Below are positions 8,740 to 16,533 of a stretch of DNA of 28,575 nt, one piece after another; positions within the stretch are counted from its first letter, which is position 1; the number at the start of each line of letters is the position of its first letter. Location: assembly GCA_003577005.1 (NCBI GenBank), contig QEUW01000063.1, forward strand, positions 1-28,575, given 5' to 3'. The translations under genes and the position numbers were made by a program. The stretch is from Chloroflexota bacterium (GTDB lineage Bacteria; Chloroflexota; Anaerolineae; Caldilineales; Caldilineaceae). The notes beneath the pieces were generated by a model. It did not search any database, had not been told where the DNA came from, and was given only the letters and a program-made list of their open reading frames with translations.

Positions 8740-9207
8740 CTAGTGGCTCATCAGATCGATCCGTCCGTAATCGCGCACTTCGCCCAACCGGGCGGCGTCC
8801 AGATAGCTCTGTAAAATCACGGCGGCTGCCACGGCGTCTTCTGCCTGGCCCGGTGTCTGCGCCAGAAATTCCTGGGCAGCAAAGGTGCTCAACCGCTCGT
8901 CCCAGAAAAGGATAGGCGGCGAGCTTCCAAGCAGCGCCCGGAGCGCGTGCGCCAACCGCATAGCCCACTTGCGCACCATCTGTGCCTGTGGCCCTTCGCT
9001 CCCATCCATATTGAGCGGCAACCCGCACAAAAGGGCGACGGGCGCCTCTTGCTCGACGAGCGCGGCCAGCTTCTCAAAATCGGCTCGCCGGCTGGTGCGG
9101 CGGATCACCGTGAGCGGGCGCACGGCCAGTTGCAAGGGATCACAGGTCGCAACGCCAATGCGCGCCAGACCCACATCGAGGGCCAGCAGCTTACCGGATA
9201 GCGCCAT
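8740..9207 (-). CDS. ruvX: putative pre-16S rRNA nuclease / Holliday-junction resolvase-like YqgF
   Basis: The product is 155 residues, the usual length for the YqgF/RuvX family with an RNase H-like fold. Motifs in order are [14 protein letters not shown] with acidic Asp11, [25 protein letters not shown] and the closing [15 protein letters not shown]. These supply the acidic active-site residues. E. coli YqgF is implicated in 16S rRNA 5' maturation; resolvase activity is proposed for some relatives. The gene begins one base after the stop of the J-like membrane-protein gene, so the two are likely translated together. Confidence 0.93.
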   Translation of the reverse strand: MALSGKLLALDVGLARIGVATCDPLQLAVRPLTVIRRTSRRADFEKLAALVEQEAPVALLCGLPLNMDGSEGPQAQMVRKWAMRLAHALRALLGSSPPILFWDERLSTFAAQEFLAQTPGQAEDAVAAAVILQSYLDAARLGEVRDYGRIDLMSH

Positions 9208-9208
9208 T

Positions 9209-10798
9209 CTACGGCGTCACCCCGGCGCCCTGATAATCGACCCGCACCTGAATTCGTGAACCCAGCCGCGGCAGGATACCGGTCCATTCCGGGTCCAGGT
9301 AGATTTCGGGGTCGCGGGCAATATTCCAGCGCGCCCGCAAAACGTCGCTGGCCTCGTCCGGCGGTAAACCAGCCACAGTGGCGCGCACTTCGGCGGGGTC
9401 GATAGGCACAACATACTCGCCGCTGACGGCCACGGTAAATTGCACCGAGCGGTCGATGACCGTGGCGCCGGGGATACGCTCCATGCGAAACGATTCCGCC
9501 ACCAGTTTGCCGCGCGAGGGAATCGTCTGTTGTAGTGCAGCCAACATGGCGGTGCGAGTGCTCTCTTCATCGACAGCAACGCCCTGCAACAGGGTGCGCA
9601 AGGTCAGCCCCAACTCGGGCGTCTCCTCGTCGTTGAAGGCGCTAAATGCTTGAGCAATGATAAACATTCTTACGGTCTCGGGCGGCAACCATTCGCCCGG
9701 CTCCAGATTGCGTTGCAATGTCTCTAGCGCCTGCGCTTCGGTGATCTCCCGTAGCTGCGCCAGCAGGTTGTCGCGATCCTGCTGTGTCACGACTGGCGCC
9801 AGTTGTGAGCCACCGCCAAATGTCGCCTCGGGATTGACCACCGTGACGCTGAAGCGCAGCGCGCCTTCCACAACGTTGATGGTGTTGGCGCGCACATTGC
9901 CAACTGTTCCTGGTTCGACCGCCTCAACGGGCGCGGTGACGCGAGCCCCCTGTCCGCCCGGCAGCTCGGCGGGTGCGACTGTACGGAACCGCACCGGCGT
10001 CCCAGTACCGGTGCTCACCACGGTGCCTGCCGGAATATTGGCCCCGGCGCTGCCGGTATTGATAAAGACAACGTTGCCACGCGCCAGTTCGGTCGGCTTT
10101 TGTGCAACGCCAGAGGTGGGGATGGTGCCGGTTACCTCGAGCGAGGTCTCGATCCAGCGGCCAGGCAACAGGTTGATCTCTGGGTCGGGGATGTCGATAT
10201 TGGGGTTGGCAGTCAATTGTACCAAAGCATTGACCGGCGCCTGGCCGGGCGCTACGGTGATGGTAGCAGCCGGCAACACATAGAGAGTAAAGCCCGCCAG
10301 CAACGATACGATGAGCAGACCAACCAGTGTATAGCCGGCGACCCGCAGCCACAGGGGTAACGGGCGGCGGTACCGCTCCTCGCTGCGAATGCGCTGTTGG
10401 CGGGCCTGGTGCCGGGTCGGTCGCGCCATCCACGCTACAGCCTCGTCGCGCCGCCAGGGGGGCGGTTCAGGCAGGCCAGCTGCCGGATGGCGCAGATCGA
10501 CCGGCGGCAGCAACGGATTCATGCGCCAGTTGCGGCCTTCCGCCTCCTCCACACGGGCAAAGGCCGGCACACCCACCTGCCGGGCAGCTTTACGAGTAGC
10601 CTCGTTGCGCGTCACCACGCCTAGTTCACAACGCTGGATCTGCGCCTGGCGCTGCAACAACCGCATCCGCGCAGCGTTGTCCAGTTCGTCCCACTCGTCG
10701 GGCAGATCGAGCACCACGCGCCGGTTGCGCTGCTGCGCCAACTGCCGGCGCACTGCTTCGAGACGAGCTTCGGGATCGATAGAGAGGATTGTTGTCAT
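9209..10798 (-). CDS. baseplate J/gp47-like single-pass membrane protein
   Basis: The product is 529 residues. Residues 1-100 are soluble and resemble a small alpha/beta domain ([20 protein letters not shown], then [20 protein letters not shown]). A basic, Pro-rich linker leads to one membrane helix near residue 160 ([22 protein letters not shown]). The outer part has the Gly/Val/Thr-rich pattern of the baseplate J-like family ([54 protein letters not shown]). That fold comes from phage tail and contractile-injection baseplates, yet no tail genes are near. Position between alaS and ruvX suggests a housekeeping envelope protein that borrowed the fold. The start ATG has no clear ribosome site. 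An alternative is a pilus- or adhesin-like surface protein. Confidence 0.7.
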   Translation of the reverse strand: MTTILSIDPEARLEAVRRQLAQQRNRRVVLDLPDEWDELDNAARMRLLQRQAQIQRCELGVVTRNEATRKAARQVGVPAFARVEEAEGRNWRMNPLLPPVDLRHPAAGLPEPPPWRRDEAVAWMARPTRHQARQQRIRSEERYRRPLPLWLRVAGYTLVGLLIVSLLAGFTLYVLPAATITVAPGQAPVNALVQLTANPNIDIPDPEINLLPGRWIETSLEVTGTIPTSGVAQKPTELARGNVVFINTGSAGANIPAGTVVSTGTGTPVRFRTVAPAELPGGQGARVTAPVEAVEPGTVGNVRANTINVVEGALRFSVTVVNPEATFGGGSQLAPVVTQQDRDNLLAQLREITEAQALETLQRNLEPGEWLPPETVRMFIIAQAFSAFNDEETPELGLTLRTLLQGVAVDEESTRTAMLAALQQTIPSRGKLVAESFRMERIPGATVIDRSVQFTVAVSGEYVVPIDPAEVRATVAGLPPDEASDVLRARWNIARDPEIYLDPEWTGILPRLGSRIQVRVDYQGAGVTP

Positions 10799-10808
10799 AG
10801 TTGGTTGG

Positions 10809-10853
10809 GAATTGGGGTAGGGAGTGGAGGCTTGCCACTCCCTACCCCAATTC
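10809..10853. repeat. 19-bp perfect palindrome abutting the alaS stop codon
   Basis: Arms 10809-10827 and 10835-10853 pair without mismatch over 19 bases around a 7-base loop. The right arm ends directly at the alaS stop codon (10854-10856, minus strand). The hairpin ends 10 bases before the ATG of the next gene. There is no U-run, so termination is uncertain; it could reduce read-through or protect the alaS mRNA end. Confidence 0.85.
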
Positions 10854-13565
10854 CTACTTCAGGTTCTGTTGCACCCAACCCGGCACGCTCTCCAGCGCTT
10901 CAGCCAGTTTGCCGGCATCTTTGCCACCAGCCTGGGCCATATTGGGGCGACCGCCGCCGCTACCACCCATAAGTTTGGCGGCATCGCGCACCAGGTTGCC
11001 GGCGTGGAGGCCACGGTCGATGAGGTCGGAGGTGACGGCGGCCACAAGCATCGGTTTTGCGTTGATAAGCGCACCGAGCACGACGACACTGCTGCCCAGG
11101 CGGTCGCGGAACCAGTCGCTCATCTGGCGCATCGTTTCGACATCGTTAGCGCCGACCTGTACCGAGAGCACCGAGAAACCATCGACGCTGATCGCCCGGT
11201 CGATGAGCGACTGGGTATCCTGCTGGGCGAGCTGTTGGCGCAGGCGCGCCAGCTCGCGTTGTAGTTGTTGGTTCTGTTCCTGGAGCTGTTGCGCCGCTTG
11301 GTCGGCGGCTTCGGGCCGCGTGCGCAAGATGGCGGCAGTGCGGTCGAGCAGCGCCAGCCGTTCCTCCACCAGTTGTTCGGCCAGCCGGCCAGTGACGACC
11401 TCGACGCGGCGCACACCAGACGAAACGCTCGATTCGCTGACGATGCGGAAGCCGCCGATCTCGGCTGTGCTCTCCACATGGGTGCCGCCACAAAGCTCCA
11501 TGCTGATCGGGCGGTCCGCCTCGGTATCTTCTTCCCCAAAACTGACCACGCGCACCTCGTCGCCATATTTTTCGCCAAAGAGCGCCATAGCGCCCTCCGC
11601 CACCGCTCGTTCGTAGCTCGTCCACCGGGTGTTGACCGGATAATTGGCCAAAACAATCTCGTTCGAGCGATGTTCGATGTCGGCCAGTTCCGCTTTACTC
11701 ACGGGCTGGGGATGAGTAAAGTCAAAACGCAAACGGTCGGGCGCCACCAGCGAACCGGCCTGATGCACATGCGTCCCCAGCCGTTCGCGCAAGACCGCGT
11801 GCAAGACATGGGTGCCGGTATGGTTGCGCATAATGTCCCAGCGCCGCTCGGTGTCGATGACCGCATGGGCCGGGTCGCCGACTGTGACGGTTCCGCTGGT
11901 CACGCGGCCGATGTGGATGATCAGGCCAGGAATGCGACGCCGGGTATCCAGCACCTGGACGGACCAGACAGGCCGCTCCATATCGGCGGGCCAGTAGTAG
12001 ATTTCGCCAGTATCGCTCACCTGGCCGCCGCTTTCGGCATAAAAGGGTGTTTCGGATAGCACGACCTCGACCTCGCTCCCGGCGTGTGCTTCCTCCACGA
12101 TCTGGCCGTCCATCACCAACCCGGCGACGGTGGTGTCGGTCTCAGCGACATTTTCGTAAATCAGGTGGCGTACACCGTTCTCTCCAACGATGCCCTGGCG
12201 CTGCAAGTTCCCCAAGAGTTCGCCGTAGACACTGAGGTCCAGCGCGCTCTTTTCGACGACGCTGGCGCGGCTGCGCTCCTTCTGCTCGTTGAGCGCTGCC
12301 CGGAAACCGGCTTCGTCCAGATCGAATCCACGCTCCTGGGCGATATCGCGCGTCAGGTCAACGGGGAAGCCGTAGGTGTCCCACAGATGAAAGGCTTCGG
12401 AGCCTGAGATCGTGCGCCGGCCCTGAGATTGCAACCGGCCCATGAGGTCGTCGAGCAGGTTGAGCCCGGTGGAGAGCGTGCGATGGAAGCGCTCTTCCTC
12501 GTCGTGGATCGTCTGCAAGATAAAGTCGCGCTGCTGGCGTAGTTCGGTGTAGTGGCCGCCCATCTCGTCTATCACGGTCTCGGCCACACGAGCCAAAAAG
12601 GGCTGCTCAAAGCCAATGAGCTTGCCAAAACGAGCCGCCCGGCGCAGGATCATCCGCAGCACGTAACTCCGCCCTTCATTGCCCGGCAAGACGCCATCGG
12701 CGACGAGAAAGGTGCAGGAGCGGCTGTGGTCGGCGATGGCGCGGTAGCGGTAGAGGTGCTGGCGGCGGTGGGCGTCACTTGCCCCCAACAGCGCCTGGAT
12801 GCGCTGCATGATGGGCATAAAGGCATCGGTGTCATAATTGTTGTCGGTGCCCTGGAGGATGCTAGCCAGCCGTTCGAGACCGGCGCCGGTGTCTACGCCG
12901 GGGGCGGGCAGCGGTGTCAGCGAGCCATCGGGCTTCTGGTCGTACTGCATAAAGACCAGGTTCCAGATCTCCAGATACTCGTCGTTTTTGTTAACGCCGG
13001 CTGCGGTCTGTTTGGCCAGGTCGCCCCAGTAGTAGTGGATCTCCGAATTGGGTCCACAGGGGCCAGTCTCCCCCATGGCCCACCAGTTATCCTTTTTGCC
13101 AAAGCGCAAGATGCGCTCGCGCGGCGCGCCCACTTCGGCCCACAATTGTTCGGATTCGTCATCGTCCATATAGACGCTAAACCAGAGCCGTTCGAGCGGA
13201 AGCTCCAGTTTGTTGAGCAGGAGGTCCCAGGCAAAGCGGATAGCCTCTTTCTTGAAGTAATCGCCAAACGAAAAATTGCCGAGCATTTCAAAAAAGGTAT
13301 GGTGGCGCGGGCTGGGGCCGACATTTTCCAGGTCGTTGTGTTTACCGCTCACGCGCATACATTTTTGCGCCGTCACTGCGCGCTTATACGAGCGTTGTTC
13401 CACCCCCAGAAAAACATCTTTGAACTGGACCATGCCGGCATTGGTCAGCAGCAAGGTAGGGTCATTGGCCGGCACCAGGCTACTGCTTGGTACAATCTGA
13501 TGCCCGCGCGTGGCAAAGAAGTCGAGATAAAACTGGCGAATTTCGTTGGTCGATAGACGCTTCAT
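10854..13565 (-). CDS. alaS: alanyl-tRNA synthetase
   Basis: The product is 903 residues, slightly longer than the usual 870-880. It charges tRNA-Ala with alanine and proofreads against Ser and Gly. The class II catalytic core begins at NEIRQFYLDFFATRGH and includes HHTFFEMLGNFSFGDYFKKE (motif 1/2 area). The editing domain has the zinc-binding HTGTHVLHAVLRERLG and ELCGGTHVESTAEIGGF, supplying His/His and Cys/His ligands. A coiled-coil region (QQLQEQNQQLQRELARLRQQ) leads to the C-Ala domain with the closing GGSGGGRPNMAQAGG. The ATG at 13565 has GGGAGG about 11 bases upstream; a start at 13607 adds 14 unlike residues. It heads the minus-strand block and has its own strong promoter. Confidence 0.97.
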   Translation of the reverse strand: MKRLSTNEIRQFYLDFFATRGHQIVPSSSLVPANDPTLLLTNAGMVQFKDVFLGVEQRSYKRAVTAQKCMRVSGKHNDLENVGPSPRHHTFFEMLGNFSFGDYFKKEAIRFAWDLLLNKLELPLERLWFSVYMDDDESEQLWAEVGAPRERILRFGKKDNWWAMGETGPCGPNSEIHYYWGDLAKQTAAGVNKNDEYLEIWNLVFMQYDQKPDGSLTPLPAPGVDTGAGLERLASILQGTDNNYDTDAFMPIMQRIQALLGASDAHRRQHLYRYRAIADHSRSCTFLVADGVLPGNEGRSYVLRMILRRAARFGKLIGFEQPFLARVAETVIDEMGGHYTELRQQRDFILQTIHDEEERFHRTLSTGLNLLDDLMGRLQSQGRRTISGSEAFHLWDTYGFPVDLTRDIAQERGFDLDEAGFRAALNEQKERSRASVVEKSALDLSVYGELLGNLQRQGIVGENGVRHLIYENVAETDTTVAGLVMDGQIVEEAHAGSEVEVVLSETPFYAESGGQVSDTGEIYYWPADMERPVWSVQVLDTRRRIPGLIIHIGRVTSGTVTVGDPAHAVIDTERRWDIMRNHTGTHVLHAVLRERLGTHVHQAGSLVAPDRLRFDFTHPQPVSKAELADIEHRSNEIVLANYPVNTRWTSYERAVAEGAMALFGEKYGDEVRVVSFGEEDTEADRPISMELCGGTHVESTAEIGGFRIVSESSVSSGVRRVEVVTGRLAEQLVEERLALLDRTAAILRTRPEAADQAAQQLQEQNQQLQRELARLRQQLAQQDTQSLIDRAISVDGFSVLSVQVGANDVETMRQMSDWFRDRLGSSVVVLGALINAKPMLVAAVTSDLIDRGLHAGNLVRDAAKLMGGSGGGRPNMAQAGGKDAGKLAEALESVPGWVQQNLK

Positions 13566-13650
13566 ACAGATATACCCTCCCCAATCGAGGGGTGTAACGG
13601 CCCGCAAACAGAATAATTATGCACGATGCTACCTGAGACAGTATCTTGTG

Positions 13651-13679
13651 ATTGTAGGGCAATCGGCAGAGGGTGTCAA
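13651..13679 (-). promoter_or_regulatory. sigma-70-type promoter of alaS
   Basis: On the minus strand a perfect TTGACA (13674-13679) is followed after exactly 17 bases by TACAAT (13651-13656). Transcription would start near 13643, giving a leader of about 78 bases to the alaS ATG. This is the best -35/-10 pair in the window. Confidence 0.8.
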
Positions 13680-13811
13680 AATTTTGGGGAATTCTGTGTG
13701 AGTGGACGGCGCACAACTGGTACGGATGGGGTATAGAGGCTGGCAATTGCGACGATAGACGATTGCTCCAAGGTTCAACTGATGATAAACTCTGGCAGGA
13801 GCTATCCTCAC

Positions 13812-13843
13812 GACAGTCTAAAGCAGTGACAGTCTAAAGCAGC
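13812..13843. repeat. two tandem 16-bp units upstream of the dehydratase gene
   Basis: The unit GACAGTCTAAAGCAGT at 13812-13827 is followed at once by a second copy (13828-13843) with one difference at the last base. It lies 51 bases before the ATG of the dehydratase gene and may be a regulator-binding direct repeat or a replication-slippage product. Confidence 0.6.
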
Positions 13844-13894
13844 ACCTGAGCAACAAATTCTGTTATCTTTCAAACGACCGGCCCGGAGAAGAGT

Positions 13895-15034
13895 ATGAAA
13901 ATCACTGACATCCAGCCCTTGCTCATCGACCGTTATCTCTTTGTCCAGGTTCACACCGATGCCGGTATCACCGGGTTGGGCGAATCGGGCGCCTGGGGCT
14001 ATTTGGAGGCTTCGGCCGGTGCGGTCGAGACCTTCAAACGCTATCTCATCGGCCAGGACCCGCTGCGTATCGAGCACCACTGGCAATATCTCTACCGCTG
14101 GAGTGCGTTCCGCGGGGCGGCGATCATGGGTGCATTGAGCGCCATCGACATCGCGCTGTGGGATATTATGGGTAAGCACTTTGGTGTTCCCTGTTACCAG
14201 CTCATGGGTGGCAGAACGCGCGACAAAGCCCGCGTCTATTACCACGTCTTTGGCTCGACCAAAGAAGAGTTGATCCAGGGCTGCATCGACGCCAAGAACA
14301 AAGGCTTTACCGCCGTCGGCCACTTGACGCCTTTTCTCGATGAGGATCACAGCATTCCCTTTTTCAAGACGCACGTGGACAAGATGGAGGACGCCATCGA
14401 CACCGTGCGGCGCTATCGCGAGGCGGTAGGAAAGGACGTTGACCTCTGCATCGAGATCCACCGCCGACTGACGCCCGCCGAGGCAATTGTGCTGGCGCGC
14501 GGCATCGAGCCGTACCATCCCTTCTTCTACGAAGACCCGATCCTGCCCGACCATTTTGATTCGATGGCGTTGGTGGCGCAGCACATCCACATCCCCATTG
14601 CCACGGGCGAGCGCATCCACACAATTTGGGAATTCGAGATGCTGCTCAAGCGGGGCGCCGTGCAATATGTGCGGCCCGATGTCTGCATGGTGGGCGGGCT
14701 GACCCACGCCAAGAAGATCGCCGCGCTGGCCGAGGCACACCATGTGGGGGTAGTGCCGCACAACCCGCTCAGCCCGGTGAGTACTGCCGCGTGTATCCAA
14801 CTGGCGGCCTGCATCCCCAATTTTGCGCTGCAAGAGTACCCCATCGGCGAGGATGTGCCGCCTAAAAGCGAGATTGTCAAGAGCGCACTGCGCTGTGAGG
14901 ATGGCTATATCATCATCCCCGATGCGCCCGGTATCGGCGTGGAGCTGGCCGGGGATGCCGCCGAGCGTTGGCCTTACAAGCCGCGCACCATGCACACGAG
15001 ACTGCATGTGGATGGGTCAGTGGTGGATCAATAG
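13895..15034 (+). CDS. enolase-superfamily sugar-acid dehydratase (galactonate/mannonate dehydratase-like)
   Basis: The product is 379 residues. The N-terminal capping domain (residues 1-120, MKITDIQPLLIDRYLFVQV) precedes a TIM barrel of the mandelate-racemase subgroup. Predicted metal ligands are Glu187 (in CIEIHRR), Glu213 (FFYEDPI) and Glu239 (IATGERIH). His189 and His289 (VVPHNPLSPV) are the likely acid/base residues, as in galactonate dehydratase. The reaction would be Mg-dependent loss of water from an aldonic acid, giving a 2-keto-3-deoxy acid. The exact sugar cannot be fixed; EIH in place of the commoner D-x-H at the first ligand is a mild deviation. The ATG has GAGAAGAG about 6 bases upstream. 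No kinase or aldolase of such a pathway is adjacent. Confidence 0.85.
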   Translation: MKITDIQPLLIDRYLFVQVHTDAGITGLGESGAWGYLEASAGAVETFKRYLIGQDPLRIEHHWQYLYRWSAFRGAAIMGALSAIDIALWDIMGKHFGVPCYQLMGGRTRDKARVYYHVFGSTKEELIQGCIDAKNKGFTAVGHLTPFLDEDHSIPFFKTHVDKMEDAIDTVRRYREAVGKDVDLCIEIHRRLTPAEAIVLARGIEPYHPFFYEDPILPDHFDSMALVAQHIHIPIATGERIHTIWEFEMLLKRGAVQYVRPDVCMVGGLTHAKKIAALAEAHHVGVVPHNPLSPVSTAACIQLAACIPNFALQEYPIGEDVPPKSEIVKSALRCEDGYIIIPDAPGIGVELAGDAAERWPYKPRTMHTRLHVDGSVVDQ

Positions 15035-15142
15035 CAATAGAGGAATTCGAATTACTGCCGGAGCCATTACCATGACAAGCGCTGGACGCAACTTGCCAAC
15101 CTGGAAGTCGGCCTGAGGAAAGCGGATCAAGACGACCTGCTC

Positions 15143-15175
15143 AGGTGCGATGCACTTGAAAAGTGCGTTGCACCT
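15143..15175. repeat. solo copy of the AGGTGCGATGCACTT hairpin element
   Basis: This 33-base hairpin (AGGTGCGATGCACTT, short loop, AAGTGCGTTGCACCT) is nearly identical to the centres of the two larger elements at 16284-16383 and 25242-25350. Unlike them it has no TGTA...TACA outer arms. It lies in the leader of the serine-hydrolase gene and could also affect its expression. Confidence 0.85.
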
Positions 15176-15219
15176 CTGGAGAACGAATCCAACCGCGTGC
15201 CTTTTATAGAGATTTTATC

Positions 15220-16251
15220 ATGACAACGAAACCATCGCCAGTTTACCCCAATTGGGAGGCCACAACGCCCCCCGCAGCCGGTTTTGACCCCACAAAACTG
15301 GCCAAAGCGAAACAGTGGCTGGATGAGCGCGCCGGCCCCAGTGGCCGCTACCGTGTCGTCATCGTGCGCGGCGGGCGGCTCGTCGCCGAGTGGTATTGGG
15401 GGGTTGAGCGGGGGGAACCCTTGCGGCTGGCTTCGGCGGCCAAGTCCATCTTTTCGTGCATCCTCGCCATTGCCATAGCCGAAGGCAAGATCGCATCAGC
15501 CGATGACCCGGTGGTAGACTATTATCCTGAGATGATGGATGTTCCAGAAGGCGCTGGCCCCAAGCCAGGTCGTTACGCCTTTCCTGCAAACCGGGCCATC
15601 ACCTTTCGCCAGCTCATCTCCAACACCTCCGGCTATATGAAGCCGGGTGAGGCGCCGGGCCAGGTCTTCAACTACCAGACTTTTGGTATGAACATCCTCG
15701 CGCACGCCATCGCCAGGGTATATGGCCTGTATGATAGCAGCGACCCGGAAGGTTCGCCCGGTCTGAAGCCGCTCATCGAAAGCCGGATCGCCGAACCAAT
15801 TGGTATGCATTTTCGTTATTACAAGGCGAACTTCGATCTGCCACCGGCAGCGCGCATCCACATCTTTGGCTATTACGACGGCGTCAGCGCCACCGCACTC
15901 GACATGGCGCGGCTGGGCTGGCTCTGGCGCCACTGGGGCTGGTGGGGCGAGCGGCAGATCGTTCCCACGACCTGGCTGCGCGAGGCAACGCAGGTGGCCC
16001 CTGCGATTCGAGCCAACTGCCCGGCCAGTGACTGGCAGTATGGGTATGGGTTCTGGACGAATCAAGAAGGCCAACTCTGGCCCAATCTGCCGCGCGCTTC
16101 GTTTGCGGCTGCCGGCGCCGGCAGCCAACACATCTGGGTCTGCCCTAGCCTGGATCTGGTTGTTGTTCAAAGTCCTGGTCTGTGGCAAGATCAGGCTGAA
16201 AATAACCACGGCGTCTTACGGCTCATCGTGGAAGCCCTGTCGGAAACGTAG
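15220..16251 (+). CDS. serine hydrolase of the beta-lactamase/penicillin-binding-protein fold (class C-like)
   Basis: The product is 343 residues. The S-x-x-K nucleophile motif is Ser72-Ala-Ala-Lys75 (RLASAAKS). The second motif position reads FNYQTFGMNILA, with Tyr-Gln-Thr in place of the usual Tyr-x-Asn. The third is AAGAGSQHIWVCPSLDLVVV, in the pattern typical of esterase- or DD-peptidase-like relatives. Substrate is unknown; many relatives are esterases or amidases and not antibiotic-resistance enzymes. No signal peptide is seen, so the protein is probably cytoplasmic. The start is set at MTTKPSP. An in-frame ATG at 15163 lies inside the hairpin element and adds unlike sequence. The ribosome site (AGAG) is weak. 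Confidence 0.85.
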   Translation: MTTKPSPVYPNWEATTPPAAGFDPTKLAKAKQWLDERAGPSGRYRVVIVRGGRLVAEWYWGVERGEPLRLASAAKSIFSCILAIAIAEGKIASADDPVVDYYPEMMDVPEGAGPKPGRYAFPANRAITFRQLISNTSGYMKPGEAPGQVFNYQTFGMNILAHAIARVYGLYDSSDPEGSPGLKPLIESRIAEPIGMHFRYYKANFDLPPAARIHIFGYYDGVSATALDMARLGWLWRHWGWWGERQIVPTTWLREATQVAPAIRANCPASDWQYGYGFWTNQEGQLWPNLPRASFAAAGAGSQHIWVCPSLDLVVVQSPGLWQDQAENNHGVLRLIVEALSET

Positions 16252-16283
16252 AGCGCAGAACGTAGAACATTCTACGCTCTACA
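16248..16283. repeat. small palindrome at the end of the serine-hydrolase gene
   Basis: GTAGAGCG (16248-16255, overlapping the stop) pairs with CGCTCTAC, and inner TAGAA pairs with TTCTA, leaving a bulge. The same words recur just before rmlA (CTACGCTCTACGTTC, near 16508-16522), so this small palindrome and the rmlA leader share a common sequence vocabulary. Confidence 0.55.
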
Positions 16284-16383
16284 TGTATTGACACATCAGG
16301 TTAGATACGGTGCTACAGGTGCGATGCACTTGAAAAGTGCGTCGCACCTCCCATTAAGCGCTCTAACCTCATGTGTCAGTACA
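16284..16383. mobile_element. MITE-like element, copy A (100 bp, terminal inverted repeats, 6-bp flanking repeat)
   Basis: Terminal arms 16284-16305 and 16362-16383 begin TGTATTGACACATCAGG and pair at 20 of 22 positions. The element is flanked on each side by TCTACA, a likely target duplication. The centre (16317-16349) is the 33-base hairpin also found at 15143 and 25275. There is no coding capacity, so it would be moved by a transposase elsewhere. The flanking sequence is itself repetitive, which weakens the target-duplication reading for this copy. Confidence 0.7.
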
Positions 16384-16402
16384 TCTACATTCTACGCTCG
16401 TA

Positions 16403-16504
16403 ACGATTCAGCCTCCTGCTCGTTCTCGTACTCGCCCTCCTCCTCGTACTCGACCAAGACTTTGGAGAACGAGCAGGAGTACGAGTACGATGAGGCTGAA
16501 TCGT
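16403..16504. repeat. nested inverted repeat upstream of rmlA
   Basis: ACGATTCAGCCTC (16403-16415) pairs perfectly with its complement ending at 16504. Inside it, CTGCTCGTTCTC pairs with GAGAACGAGCAG over 12 bases. The rest is made of CTCGTACTCG-type words. The right arm bulges by about 14 bases. It ends 29 bases before the rmlA ATG and would form a large leader hairpin if transcribed. Confidence 0.75.
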
Positions 16505-16533
16505 AACCTACGCTCTACGTTCAAAGGAGTGGT

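Larger units (their letters stand above)
13566..13894. other. divergent intergenic region alaS / dehydratase gene
   Basis: This 329-base gap holds the alaS promoter (13651-13679, minus), a CCCTC/GAGGG stem near the alaS ribosome site (13575-13591), and a two-copy 16-bp direct repeat (13812-13843). No T-box specifier or antiterminator pattern (no GGGTGG-ACCGCG on the minus strand) was found, and no small gene is convincing. Confidence 0.6.

Noticed and set aside
9209..10798. Prophage or contractile injection system suggested by the baseplate-like domain
   Set aside because: No sheath, tube, spike, portal or terminase genes nearby; neighbours are housekeeping genes.
13566..13650. T-box riboswitch in the alaS leader
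   Set aside because: The leader is only about 78 bases and lacks the T-box antiterminator sequence and a specifier hairpin.
15220..16251. Antibiotic-resistance beta-lactamase
   Set aside because: No signal peptide, the second motif is Tyr-Gln-Thr and the third lacks a KTG; it fits esterase-like relatives better.
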